Assembly (NCBI GenBank): GCA_002898295.1
Contig: BEHX01000005.1
Span: 75,642-139,641 of the forward strand
Origin: a bacterium HR21
GTDB lineage: Bacteria; Bacteroidota; Ignavibacteria; Kapaibacteriales; HRBIN21
DNA: 64,000 bases
Direction of reading: 5' to 3'
The notes under the pieces are model-generated. The model searched no databases. It worked only from the letters and a program-made list of their open reading frames with translations, and was not told the origin of the DNA. Position 1 is the first letter of the stretch, and every line of letters begins with the position of its first letter. The translations under genes and the position numbers were made by a program. Below, piece by piece: positions 51,995 to 61,000 of this stretch.

Positions 51995-53959
51995 ATGACT
52001 ACCCGCACTCTCCTTCGCTCTGCCATGTGGCTGGTGCCTGCCAGCGTACTCGTCGTCATCCTCGCCCTCAGCGGTTGCCCTGGTCCCAAACAGGCGGTGG
52101 CAACGGGGGATGCCGCCTCGCGAGTCTACATCCCACCGGGACAGTACGACGAGTTCTATGGCTTCTTCTCCGGCGGCTTCAGCGGACAGGTCACCGTGTA
52201 TGGTCTACCTAGCGGGCGGCTCTTCAAGATTATCCCGGTCTTCTCCGTCAACCCCGAAAACGGCTATGGCTATACGCCCGAGACCCAACCACTGCTGATG
52301 ACCTCCCACGGCTTTATCCCGTGGGACGATGCACACCACCCCGAGCTCTCGCAAACCGACGGTGTTCCCGACGGACGATGGCTCTTCGTCAATGCGAACA
52401 ATACGCCCCGGGTTGCCCGCATTGACCTGCGCACCTTCGAGACGGTGGAAATCCTGGAGATTCCCAACTCCGCGGGGAATCACTCTTCCCCGTTCGTGAC
52501 GCAGAACACCGAGTACGTCGTCGCCGGGACGCGCTTTAGCGTGCCTATCCCCCAGCAGGATGTGCCCATTCGCGGGGAGAACTTCCGCGGCACACTCAAC
52601 TTCATCAAGGTTGATCCTCAGAGCGGGCGGATGGAGCTGGCTTTCCAGATCCTGGTGCCGGGCTACGATTACGACTTAGCCCACGCTGGCAAAGGTCCCT
52701 CGCACGGCTGGGTCTTCTTCACCTGCTACAACAGCGAGCAGGCGCACACGCTGCTGGAGGTCAATGCCTCAAAGCGCGACAAAGACTTCATTGCTGCCGT
52801 CAACTGGAAGAAAGCTGAGGAATACCTGGCACAGGGCAAATACCATGAGATGACGGCAGACTACTTCCACAACATCTACGATGAACGCAAGCACATGGCG
52901 ACCTCCGAGCGCCTCACCAAAGTCCGTGTCCTCATCCCCTCGGAGTGCCCTGGACTGATCTACTATCTGCCTACCCCCAAGTCCCCCCACGGAGTGGATG
53001 TGGACCCGACGGGCGAATACATCGTCGCCGGAGGAAAGCTGGCGACAGTTATCCCCGTGCACTCCTTCTCCAAAATGCTCAAAGCCATTGAAAATCGGGA
53101 CTTCGACACCGTCATCGACGGCATCCCGGTTCTGAGGTACGATGCCGTCCTTGCCGGCGAGGTCCAAAACCCCGGGCTGGGACCGCTCCACACGGAGTTC
53201 GACGGCAAGGGCTACGCCTACACCTCCTGCTTCGTATCCTCGGAAATCGTCAAGTGGAAGCTGGGGACCTGGGAAGTGGTAGACCGTATCCCGACGTACT
53301 ACAGCATCGGGCACCTCCTGATCCCCGGCGGGGATAGCCGCAAGCCTTGGGGCAAGTACGTCGTTGCTCTCAACAAAATCACCAAGGACCGTTACCTGCC
53401 CACAGGTCCAGAGCTGGTGCAATCAGCGCAGCTTATCGACATCACAGGCGAGAAAATGCGGCTGCTGCTGGACTTCCCCACCCTGGGCGAACCTCATTAC
53501 GCCCAGGCAATCCCGGCCGAAATCCTGATGAAGAACTCGCTCAAAGTCTATCCACTCCAGGAAAATCAGCACCCCTACGCGGTGAAAACGCCGGAGCAAG
53601 CCCGGGTAGAGCGCAAAGGCAACGAGGTCCATGTCTACATGACCGCCCTCCGAAGCCACTTCCGTCCTGATAACATCGAGGGCATTCAGGTGGGGGACAG
53701 AGTATACTTCCACGTCACGAACCTGGAGCAGGATTGGGACATCCCCCACGGCTTCGCTATCCTGGGCGCGAATACTGCGGAAATCCTCATCATGCCAGGA
53801 CAGACTAAGACGCTGGTCTGGGAGCCGAAGAAGCCCGGCGTCTACCCCTTCTACTGTACAGACTTCTGCTCGGCTCTCCACCAGGAGATGCAGGGCTATG
53901 TCCGTGTCTCGCCACGCGGGACAAATGTCCCGCTGACTTACGGCACGGGTCAGGAGTAA
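51995..53959 (+). CDS. nosZ: Nitrous oxide reductase, Sec-type (clade II)
   Basis: NosZ reduces N2O to N2 in the periplasm. The 654-residue protein begins with MTTRTLLRSAMWLVPASVLV, an N-terminus without a twin-arginine motif and with a lipobox (ALSGC, Cys28), which puts it in the Sec-dependent clade II group and suggests lipid anchoring. The beta-propeller carries the CuZ-type His segments (DAHHPELSQTDG, SPHGVDVDPTG, GPLHTEFDG, IGHLLIPGG, EPHYAQAIPA). The cupredoxin domain has DIPHGFAI and the CuA motif CTDFCSALHQEMQGY (C-x3-C-x3-H-x2-M). In-frame codons upstream of 51995 overlap mutS and are rejected. It heads the nos operon. Confidence 0.97.
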   Translation: MTTRTLLRSAMWLVPASVLVVILALSGCPGPKQAVATGDAASRVYIPPGQYDEFYGFFSGGFSGQVTVYGLPSGRLFKIIPVFSVNPENGYGYTPETQPLLMTSHGFIPWDDAHHPELSQTDGVPDGRWLFVNANNTPRVARIDLRTFETVEILEIPNSAGNHSSPFVTQNTEYVVAGTRFSVPIPQQDVPIRGENFRGTLNFIKVDPQSGRMELAFQILVPGYDYDLAHAGKGPSHGWVFFTCYNSEQAHTLLEVNASKRDKDFIAAVNWKKAEEYLAQGKYHEMTADYFHNIYDERKHMATSERLTKVRVLIPSECPGLIYYLPTPKSPHGVDVDPTGEYIVAGGKLATVIPVHSFSKMLKAIENRDFDTVIDGIPVLRYDAVLAGEVQNPGLGPLHTEFDGKGYAYTSCFVSSEIVKWKLGTWEVVDRIPTYYSIGHLLIPGGDSRKPWGKYVVALNKITKDRYLPTGPELVQSAQLIDITGEKMRLLLDFPTLGEPHYAQAIPAEILMKNSLKVYPLQENQHPYAVKTPEQARVERKGNEVHVYMTALRSHFRPDNIEGIQVGDRVYFHVTNLEQDWDIPHGFAILGANTAEILIMPGQTKTLVWEPKKPGVYPFYCTDFCSALHQEMQGYVRVSPRGTNVPLTYGTGQE

Positions 53960-53973
53960 CGCTGCGTACTTTC

Positions 53974-54013
53974 GGGCGGGGAAGGGGGGAATGTTTTTTC
54001 CCTTTCCCCGCCC
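53974..54013 (+). other. GC-rich RNA hairpin after nosZ
   Basis: GGGCGGGGAA (53974-53983) pairs with TTCCCCGCCC (54004-54013), a 10-base stem that can be extended by GGG/CCC across a one-base bulge; the loop is T-rich. There is no T run after the stem, so it is more likely an mRNA-processing or 3'-protection hairpin that sets nosZ apart from the following genes than a full terminator. Confidence 0.6.
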
Positions 54014-54046
54014 AGCGTTTGTCAAACCTCCAGGCAGACAATCCCC

Positions 54047-54664
54047 ATGCGAGCGCTGCCACGCATACTCACTCTCGGCGCCATCCTCTCCCTCGGCTTG
54101 CTCTTCGTCCTGCCGCTATGGCGCATCACGTTGACAGCACCGCAGTACCCAGAGGGTGTCGTGATGCTGATTTGGCTGAACCGATTGAGCGGACAGCTCG
54201 ACCTCATCAACGGACTGAATCACTACATCGGTATGCGCCCGATCCGGGAGGAAAACTTCCCCGAATTCTCCTTCATGCCCTGGCTCATCGGCGGACTCAT
54301 TCTCCTGGGCATCCTCGCTGTGGTAGTCAACCGCCGGTGGCTCTACGCTACCTGGTTGGCGCTCTTTGCCGCACTCACCATTGTCGGACTGGCGGACTTC
54401 TACCGCTGGGGCTATGAGTATGGACACAATCTCGACCCAAATGCTCCCATCAAAGTCCCGGGGATGGCGTACCAGCCACCTCTGATCGGCTCGAAGCAGC
54501 TTCTGAACTTCACGGCGTACTCCTACCCCGATGCCGGTGGGTGTATCGCCTTCGGTTCGTTCCTGCTGGTTGCTGCAACCTTTACCGGCGAGTGCATTGT
54601 CGCTCGGCGGCGTGGGAAAGCATGCACCGCGCACATAGTCAGGGAAGCTGCTCCTGTGGCATGA
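54047..54664 (+). CDS. Membrane protein of the clade II nos cluster (NosB-like)
   Basis: The 205-residue protein has four likely transmembrane helices: ILTLGAILSLGLLFVLPLW, WLIGGLILLGILAVVV, WLYATWLALFAALTIVGLADF and GGCIAFGSFLLVAATFTGEC. A periplasmic loop (EFSFMP, IGMRPIREENFPE) separates the first two. Clade II nos operons often carry an uncharacterised membrane protein gene directly after nosZ, named nosB in Wolinella; position and topology match, but I cannot confirm homology. It might pass electrons or help NosZ mature. Its stop overlaps the nosL start by 4 bases. Confidence 0.7.
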   Translation: MRALPRILTLGAILSLGLLFVLPLWRITLTAPQYPEGVVMLIWLNRLSGQLDLINGLNHYIGMRPIREENFPEFSFMPWLIGGLILLGILAVVVNRRWLYATWLALFAALTIVGLADFYRWGYEYGHNLDPNAPIKVPGMAYQPPLIGSKQLLNFTAYSYPDAGGCIAFGSFLLVAATFTGECIVARRRGKACTAHIVREAAPVA

Positions 54665-55143
54665 GGAGCGCCAGACTCATCCTCGTACTCAGCACCACGG
54701 CAGGGCTTCTCTCCTGCCAGCCCAGACCCGAACCTCTCCGCTTCGGCGAGGAAATCTGTGCCTACTGCCAGATGGGTATCTCCGACCCGCGCTTTGGCGC
54801 CGAGCTGGTCACCCGTCAAGGACGGGTCATCAAGTTTGACGCCATCGAGTGCATGGTCGAATTCGAACACTCCGGGACCGTCTCTGCCGAGCGCATCCAC
54901 TCCCGCTGGGTCATTGACTTCAGCGCGCCAGGGCAGCTCATCCGCGTAGAGGAGGCTGAGTTCGTCTCCACACCCGAGGTTCGCAGTCCCATGGGATTCA
55001 ACGTCTACGCCGTCTCCCGCGGGGCATACGAGTCTGACCCTACGCTGCCACGCGGGCAGAAGCTGAGCTGGGCAGAAGTCCAGGAGCTCGTCCGAAGGCA
55101 GTGGCGGGAAGGACCTCCGCTCGGCGCGCCGCAACAGCACTAA
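54661..55143 (+). CDS. nosL: Copper chaperone NosL
   Basis: NosL binds Cu(I) and delivers it for CuZ assembly. The 160-residue lipoprotein has a signal MRSARLILVLSTTAGLLSCQ with lipid Cys19, and the family's CAYCQMGI (Cys33, Cys36, Met38), followed by a conserved D in KFDAIECMVEFE and SPMGF near the end, the copper-site motifs of the family. ATG 54661 overlaps the upstream stop. It lies between the membrane protein and nosD. Confidence 0.93.
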   Translation: MRSARLILVLSTTAGLLSCQPRPEPLRFGEEICAYCQMGISDPRFGAELVTRQGRVIKFDAIECMVEFEHSGTVSAERIHSRWVIDFSAPGQLIRVEEAEFVSTPEVRSPMGFNVYAVSRGAYESDPTLPRGQKLSWAEVQELVRRQWREGPPLGAPQQH

Positions 55144-55165
55144 CCCGACCACACCCGCAGGCAGC

Positions 55166-56404
55166 ATGGAGCTACGATTCCTCGGCATCGGGCTCTTCCT
55201 GAGCGTGCTAAGCCTTCCGGGCTGGGCGCGGCTCCTTACGGTTGGAACCGACGGGAGCTTCGCGACACTGCGAGAAGCCCTTGCCCGAGCACATCCCGGG
55301 GATACCGTTCGCCTCCAGCCGGGCATCTACCGGGAGCGCGAGCTGGAGATCCAGGTGCCGCTCCTGCTGGAGGGACTCCCCGGCGCCGTGCTCGACGCGG
55401 AAGGAACAGGCGAAATCCTGCGCATCCACGCCTCCGGAACCACCGTCCGGGGACTCATCCTGCGCCGCTCCGGAATAAGCTTCCTGCGGGATAACGCCGC
55501 AATTCGCGTTGAGAACGCCACAGATTGCCGCATCGAAAGGAATCAGGTGCAGGAATGCTTCTTCGGCATCTACCTGGCAAACGCTGCGCGCTGTACTGTC
55601 ACCTCCAACTCCATCCTCGGCAATGCCCGGCGAGAGGCGACCTCCGGCAATGGCATCCACCTGTGGCACTGCCGCGACATTCTCATCCGCGCAAACTCCA
55701 TTGCCCGCCACCGGGATGGCATCTACTTTGAGTTCGTCCGGCACGCAACGGTTGACTCCAACCACTCAGAACACAACCTGCGGTACGGACTCCACTTCAT
55801 GTTCTCCGACAGCTGCCTCTATCGGGCAAACCTCTTCCGGCATAACGGTGCCGGCGTTGCCGTCATGTACTCCCGCACAATCCTGATGGAGCAGAACCAC
55901 TTCGAACACAACTGGGGCGCTGCCTCTTTCGGACTCTTGCTGAAAGACATCGCACGCAGCCGGATCCGCCGCAATGTCTTCCTGAGCAACACCGTCGCCC
56001 TCTACATGGAGGGCTGCTCCGCCACGCTCGTGGACAGCAACCGCTTCCTCTCCAACGGCTGGGCACTCCGCTTACTGGCAAGCTCGGTGGACAATACCCT
56101 GACGGCGAACAGCTTTGTGGCAAATACCATTGACGTTGCCACCAATAGCACTACCTCTGCCAACACGTTCCGGCACAACTACTGGAGTCGCTACCGCGGC
56201 TACGACCTCGACCGCAATGGGCATGGCGATGTTCCGTTCTACCCGGTTAGCGCCTTTGCCCTGGTCAGCGAGCGTTACCCTGCCGTCTTGGTGCTCTTGC
56301 GGAGCTTTCTGGTCGAACTCTGGGACCTTGCCGAGCGCGTCTTCCCCGTCTTGACACCGAAAGCACTCGTCGATCCTGCCCCGCTCATGGAGCCGCCGGG
56401 ATGA
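55166..56404 (+). CDS. nosD: Periplasmic NosD, right-handed beta-helix copper-maturation protein
   Basis: NosD is the periplasmic component of the NosDFY complex needed to build the CuZ centre. The 412-residue protein has a signal peptide (FLGIGLFLSVLSLPGWA) and a CASH/NosD parallel beta-helix of about 12 turns (TDCRIERNQVQECFFGIYLANA, SCLYRANLFRHNGAGVAVMY) ending in FRHNYWSRYRGYDLDRNGHGDVPFYPV, typical of NosD. The stop overlaps nosF by 4 bases. Confidence 0.95.
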   Translation: MELRFLGIGLFLSVLSLPGWARLLTVGTDGSFATLREALARAHPGDTVRLQPGIYRERELEIQVPLLLEGLPGAVLDAEGTGEILRIHASGTTVRGLILRRSGISFLRDNAAIRVENATDCRIERNQVQECFFGIYLANAARCTVTSNSILGNARREATSGNGIHLWHCRDILIRANSIARHRDGIYFEFVRHATVDSNHSEHNLRYGLHFMFSDSCLYRANLFRHNGAGVAVMYSRTILMEQNHFEHNWGAASFGLLLKDIARSRIRRNVFLSNTVALYMEGCSATLVDSNRFLSNGWALRLLASSVDNTLTANSFVANTIDVATNSTTSANTFRHNYWSRYRGYDLDRNGHGDVPFYPVSAFALVSERYPAVLVLLRSFLVELWDLAERVFPVLTPKALVDPAPLMEPPG

Positions 56405-57105
56405 TTGAGCTTACCAACGTGACAAAGCGCTTCGGCGCAACCGAAGTCCTCCGCGGCATTTCTCTGAGCATCGCACCGGGCAGTGCGCTTGCCATCCTCG
56501 GACCCAATGCGTCGGGGAAAACAACGCTCCTGAAATGCATGCTGGGGCTGACCCGCCCGGACAGCGGCGAGATTCGCATCAATGGCACTCCGATTGGCGC
56601 CTCCGCTGAATACCGCCGCTGGATTGGCTACATGCCGCAACACCCGCACTTCCCCGAAAATCTGCGGGCTGCCGAAGTCATTGAGCTGGTCAAGCAGATC
56701 CGGGGGCTCTCTGCTCCTGTGGAAGCACCCTACATTGAGCAGTTCCGGCTCACCAGCGAGCTGCACAAGCCCATCCGCGCTCTGTCCGGCGGGACACGGC
56801 AGAAGCTCAGCGCAGTCCTGGCGCTGATGAGTTCCCCGACCATCCTCATCCTGGATGAGCCCACAGCAGGTTTAGACCCGCTGGCAGCACATACCCTCAA
56901 GACAGAGCTCCAGCACTGCCGGCAGCGAGGCTGTACACTCGTGCTCACCACGCACGTGCTCAACGACATCCCCGAGCTCGTCACCGAAGTTGTCTTCCTG
57001 CTGGAAGGGCGCATTGTCTTCCGGGAAAGTGTTCCCCAACTCTTCGCCGAGAGCAACAGCCGTCACTTCAGTGAAGCCCTCGTCCACCGGCTCCAGCGGT
57101 CATGA
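56401..57105 (+). CDS. nosF: NosF, ABC transporter ATPase for NosZ maturation
   Basis: NosF is the cytoplasmic ATPase of NosDFY. The 234-residue protein has Walker A GPNASGKTT (about 34-42), the Q-loop YMPQHPHFPENLRA, the ABC signature LSGGTRQKLS, Walker B TILILDEPTAGLDP and the H-loop VLTTHVL. All catalytic residues are present. It overlaps nosD and nosY by 4 bases each (ATGA), so translation is coupled. Confidence 0.96.
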   Translation: MIELTNVTKRFGATEVLRGISLSIAPGSALAILGPNASGKTTLLKCMLGLTRPDSGEIRINGTPIGASAEYRRWIGYMPQHPHFPENLRAAEVIELVKQIRGLSAPVEAPYIEQFRLTSELHKPIRALSGGTRQKLSAVLALMSSPTILILDEPTAGLDPLAAHTLKTELQHCRQRGCTLVLTTHVLNDIPELVTEVVFLLEGRIVFRESVPQLFAESNSRHFSEALVHRLQRS

Positions 57106-57887
57106 GAGGTACACTCTGGGTCCTCTGGGAATTCCAGCTCCGGAACGCTCTCCGCAGCCGCTGGGTGCTCCTCTACGGAGGCGGCTTGCTGCTCTTGACG
57201 GCGCTTCTGTTTCGCTTCGGAGGCACAGCGGAACAGGTTGTAGTCAGTCTCCTCAATGTCGTGCTGCTCCTGGTACCGCTGGTTGCCCTGCTCTACGGCG
57301 TGCTTGGAATCAGTTCAGCACGGGAATTCCTCGAACTCATGCTCGCCCAGCCTCTGCAGCGCCAGGAGCTGTTCTGGGGAACGTTCGGCGGAATGGCACT
57401 GCCACTCCTCTTGCTGCCGCCCTTGAGCATTGGGATACCGTGGCTTGTGTTCGCTGGCGGGCGGTGGGAGCTTCTCCTGACCCTGTCGCTGGGTAGCATG
57501 GTGCTGAGCCTCATCGGGGCTGCTGCCGGGGTTGCCTTCGCCCTCCGCTGGGAAGAGCGCCTCTACGCCATTGGGGTCGCTTTCGGCTTCTGGTTTGCCC
57601 TGACGATTCTCTACGACGGCTTCATCCTCTGGGCAGGCATCGCCTTGCGGGATTACCCCATTGAACACGGCTTGCTGCTTGCCTTGGTGCTCAATCCGGT
57701 GGACCTGGTACGCGTTGCCACCCTGTTGCAGCTCGATGCGGCGGCACTCTTGGGCTATACTGGTGCCGCGCTCGAGCGTTTCGCCGGGAGCACGCTGGGG
57801 ATTCTCCTCGCGGCTGGTGCACTCGCACTCTGGTGTGTCCTGCCACTGTGGCTTGCCCTTCGCGGCTTCCTGCGGAAGGACTTCTGA
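57102..57887 (+). CDS. nosY: NosY, membrane permease of the NosDFY complex
   Basis: NosY spans the inner membrane and couples NosF to NosD. The 261-residue protein has six predicted helices, for example WVLLYGGGLLLLTALLFRFG, VVVSLLNVVLLLVPLVALL and LGILLAAGALALWCVLPLWL. The amphipathic FLELMLAQPLQRQELFWGTFGG is typical of ABC-2-type permeases of this family. It closes the nos operon; a T-rich stretch and then the next gene's promoter follow. Confidence 0.94.
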   Translation: MRGTLWVLWEFQLRNALRSRWVLLYGGGLLLLTALLFRFGGTAEQVVVSLLNVVLLLVPLVALLYGVLGISSAREFLELMLAQPLQRQELFWGTFGGMALPLLLLPPLSIGIPWLVFAGGRWELLLTLSLGSMVLSLIGAAAGVAFALRWEERLYAIGVAFGFWFALTILYDGFILWAGIALRDYPIEHGLLLALVLNPVDLVRVATLLQLDAAALLGYTGAALERFAGSTLGILLAAGALALWCVLPLWLALRGFLRKDF

Positions 57888-57959
57888 AGCCCGGGACACG
57901 CAGCTTCCCCCTGTGGGGAGCCGAGAGCACGCACACCTGCGGCTGCCTGCTGTGTCAGC

Positions 57960-57976
57960 TTTTTTTTTTTTTTTTT
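57960..57976 (+). repeat. Homopolymeric T tract (T17) inside a promoter spacer
   Basis: Seventeen consecutive T residues, the longest run in the window, in a roughly 60% GC background. The tract ends in the first T of the TAACTTTG box at 57976-57983. Slippage would change the -33/-7 distance. It may also serve as a terminator tail for the nos operon, but no strong stem precedes it directly. Confidence 0.9.
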
Positions 57977-57983
57977 AACTTTG
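57976..57983 (+). promoter_or_regulatory. Bacteroidetes-type -7 box (TAACTTTG) downstream of a T17 tract
   Basis: TAACTTTG matches TAnnTTTG exactly and ends 31 bases before the ATG at 58015, the spacing seen at 23874 and 62050. A TGTG at 57951-57954 is a possible weak -33 element, 21 bases before the box; losing two T would bring it to 19. Confidence 0.6.
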
Positions 57984-58014
57984 CCTCGGTTTCAGAACTG
58001 CGGGAGAGCCGCCT

Positions 58015-61000
58015 ATGCTGAGGCACTGTCTTGCCTTCCTGTGTGTTGCTCCACTCCTTCTGGCACAGCCACTTGTGCGCATCGAGTTTCCCCACGACGG
58101 GGAGGAAGAGGTCCCTCTGCTGGTCCCGGTTGTGCTCACCACGCGGTATCCCGTCCTGGAGACACTCCTTGTTACACGGGCACCACTGCCAGACAGCCTG
58201 CAGGGAACCAGCGTCCTCCCTTCCGTTGTGCTCCTGCCGGAGCCTCTTGCTGACACAGCTTTCCGCCCTCTCTGGGGGCGGATAGCTCTGGCGGGCACTC
58301 TCCGGCGTATCAGCGATACCGTCCTGCACTTCACGCCTGACACCGGCGCCCTCGAGTACGGTCGCCGGTATGCTGTGTGGGTGCTCGGAGTTGCCATGGT
58401 CCGCGACTCTGCTGGACAACGGGACACGCTGCGGGTCTCTGCTGGACCGGTGCGTTTTACCACTGTCCGTCCGCCCCACCATGTGGTGTGGACTTCTCTG
58501 ACGGCGCGTTCCTCCACGCTGTGGTGCACGGATACCGTGTGCCTGCAGCTCAATCGTCCGTTCCCAGCCGCCCTGGCCGACAGTCTGGTGCAGCTGCTGC
58601 GCCTTCAGGGCATCAGCAGCACGGAGCTTCCGCGCTCGCTCTACCGTGCCTGGCGGTCGGCAGAGGATAGTTCGCGGCTCTGTGTTGCCTTCTCTGGGCT
58701 TCCGCCTGGGGGCTATGCACTGCTTGTGCAGCTGCAGCGGCTGACCGGGGACACAAGCTCCTGGAGCTTGTTTCCCTTCGTCATTCCAGAGCGGGCATTC
58801 TTCCGGTTGCGGGTGACCCGCGCCGACGGAGGCGATACACTGGTGCTGCAATCACGGCTTGCACCTGTGCTGCCACCAGGGAAACGTCTGGGACGCGCCT
58901 TGGGACAGGAACTCCGACTGGAAGCCCCAGCCTTCGCGGACACCTTCTGCTTCCGGCGCTGGCTCCTGGTCTCTGAAGACATTGCCGTGGTGGTGGATAC
59001 GCCGTTGTTGCGCCTTCGGATAGACTCCTGCCCACAGCTGCGAGAGTGGGAGCTGATTGCCGAATATGCCCTGGTTGACAAAGACACCGTGCGTCTGGAG
59101 CCGGGCTGCCTTATCGGGCAGGATGAAAGGGTCTACTACGACCGTGTGGACGTCTACGGCTATGCTGATTCGCTGGACATGTTCACCTACACCGTCTGGA
59201 AGCTCCCTTGGGCGCATCTGCGGATTGCCGCCTGGGTTAGTGACACCAGCAGAGGGTACTACCGCACAGTGCTCTGGCGCGGCAACGCTCCTGGGTATGG
59301 AGAAGTCCCGGGGCGCTGGCTGCAGTACTATCCCGCTGCCGACTGCCAGCCCGGACGCCTGTGGCACTTCTTCCCCTGCTTCGACCTCCTCCAGTCCTGC
59401 CCACCGCCTTTCACAGTGTGCGTGCGCTACATCCAGGAACCACCAGCCGAGCTGCCTGGACTGTCGTCCTCGTTCCTCCCTCCCTTCGACACCTGTGGGG
59501 TCATTGAGTGGTCCAGCCCTTTGGGATGTCCCGTTTTTCAAAACCGCTGTCGCACCAGCTACTATGTAGGCTTGGGAGATACAGTAATCGTAGCAGCATA
59601 TGCATACCCCTGCACTATCTTGGACACGGTGCCTCGCCCCACTGACTGCTGGGAATTCGTCGCATGGGAAGAAAGCAGTCGTTCCGGCAGAATCCGGCAT
59701 ATTCTCTCGCCACCACTATGTGGCTTCCGCGACACAACTCGAGTAAAGGATTGCGAAATGGAGATTCTCTTCCACGTGCGTCCGCACTTGGACACGCTAT
59801 GGGTGGAGCTGCGGGCGGAAGACTGGAGCACCATTCGGGATGCATATGAGCAGAAGTTTCTCGGGGTTGAGTTGACACCGGAGCCGCTTGTTGACATTCC
59901 GCTCGTGCAGGTGAGTGATTCGCTCATTCGCCTGGGCTACCTCTACCGCTGTGGGGATACTGTGCGGGTGGCTCCGATTGCCTTGTCCGGGAGTGGGCTG
60001 GCGGTTGGCTACTGGAACATCTACGTCGGGCGCTGGAAGCGGATTGAACCACCGCCGGATAGCACTGTATGGGTCCTCGTAACTCCGGGTGGGGATACTG
60101 TACAACACATCTTCTGCTCCAACTTCCGCCTGGTAGAGGTTGAGCTTCTCCGCCCCGATGGGAGCTTCGAACGCATCCCAAGTGACGAATTTGCCAGCTC
60201 GTACGAGCCCACCCTGGGCATGGTTGCCCTCGGTGGGCATTCCCGGACAACACCTTTACACGACCGTACCACCCAGATTCTCTTCCGCTTCAACGTCCCT
60301 GTGGACAGCTCTAGCCTTCGCCAGGGTCTTCTGCTGCGCGATGCCTACCCGGACTCCGTGGTCTTTCGCATCTCTGGACGCCGCTACAGTTTTCGCCTCA
60401 CCCGCCCACAGGATGGGGAGTTCACAACTGTCTACAACTGCCGCTTCGGTCCGGAAGGGAACGTGACGCTGACCGAGGGCGGGAAGGCGGTCATTGTCAA
60501 GCTCGTGGACTCCACGGGACTGTTTGCTGCCCACTATCTGCCGATTCAGATAAGCCTGCGGGAGGAGCTGCGGAGTCGGAGTGGGCAGAAGCTCGCCAAT
60601 CCCAGGACGGTCTACCGCCGTACGCAGTTGCCTTCCTTTGAGCTACGGCTCGACGAGCTCAGACTCTACGGCTGTTGGGAAGGCTGGCTCATGGGCGATC
60701 AGGAGGTTGTACTCTTCCACACTTTCGCTGCCGGGCAGGACAGCCTGCGCTCGACTCGCGCCGAGGCAGTGCGTCTGCCCAGCAACGACGCTGCGTACGA
60801 CATGCCGTGTGGGGGTTCTTCCGTCTCGATCGGGAGAATTCTCGCAGTGGAAAGCCACCTCAGTGAACGGCAGCTCTTCGCAGTGGGCTGGGATGCGTGG
60901 GAGGAGGATGATGATTGGCTCAAAAGCCTGGCGCAAGCCGTCGAGAACGAACTCGTGAGAGTTTTGACAGCAGTTTTGAACCGTTTTGTGCTCGATAGCC

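Noticed and set aside
57900-57960. Strong terminator hairpin for the nos operon
   Set aside because: A weak 6-base stem at 57905-57920 is about 40 bases from the T run and a 4-base stem lies next to it; neither is convincing.
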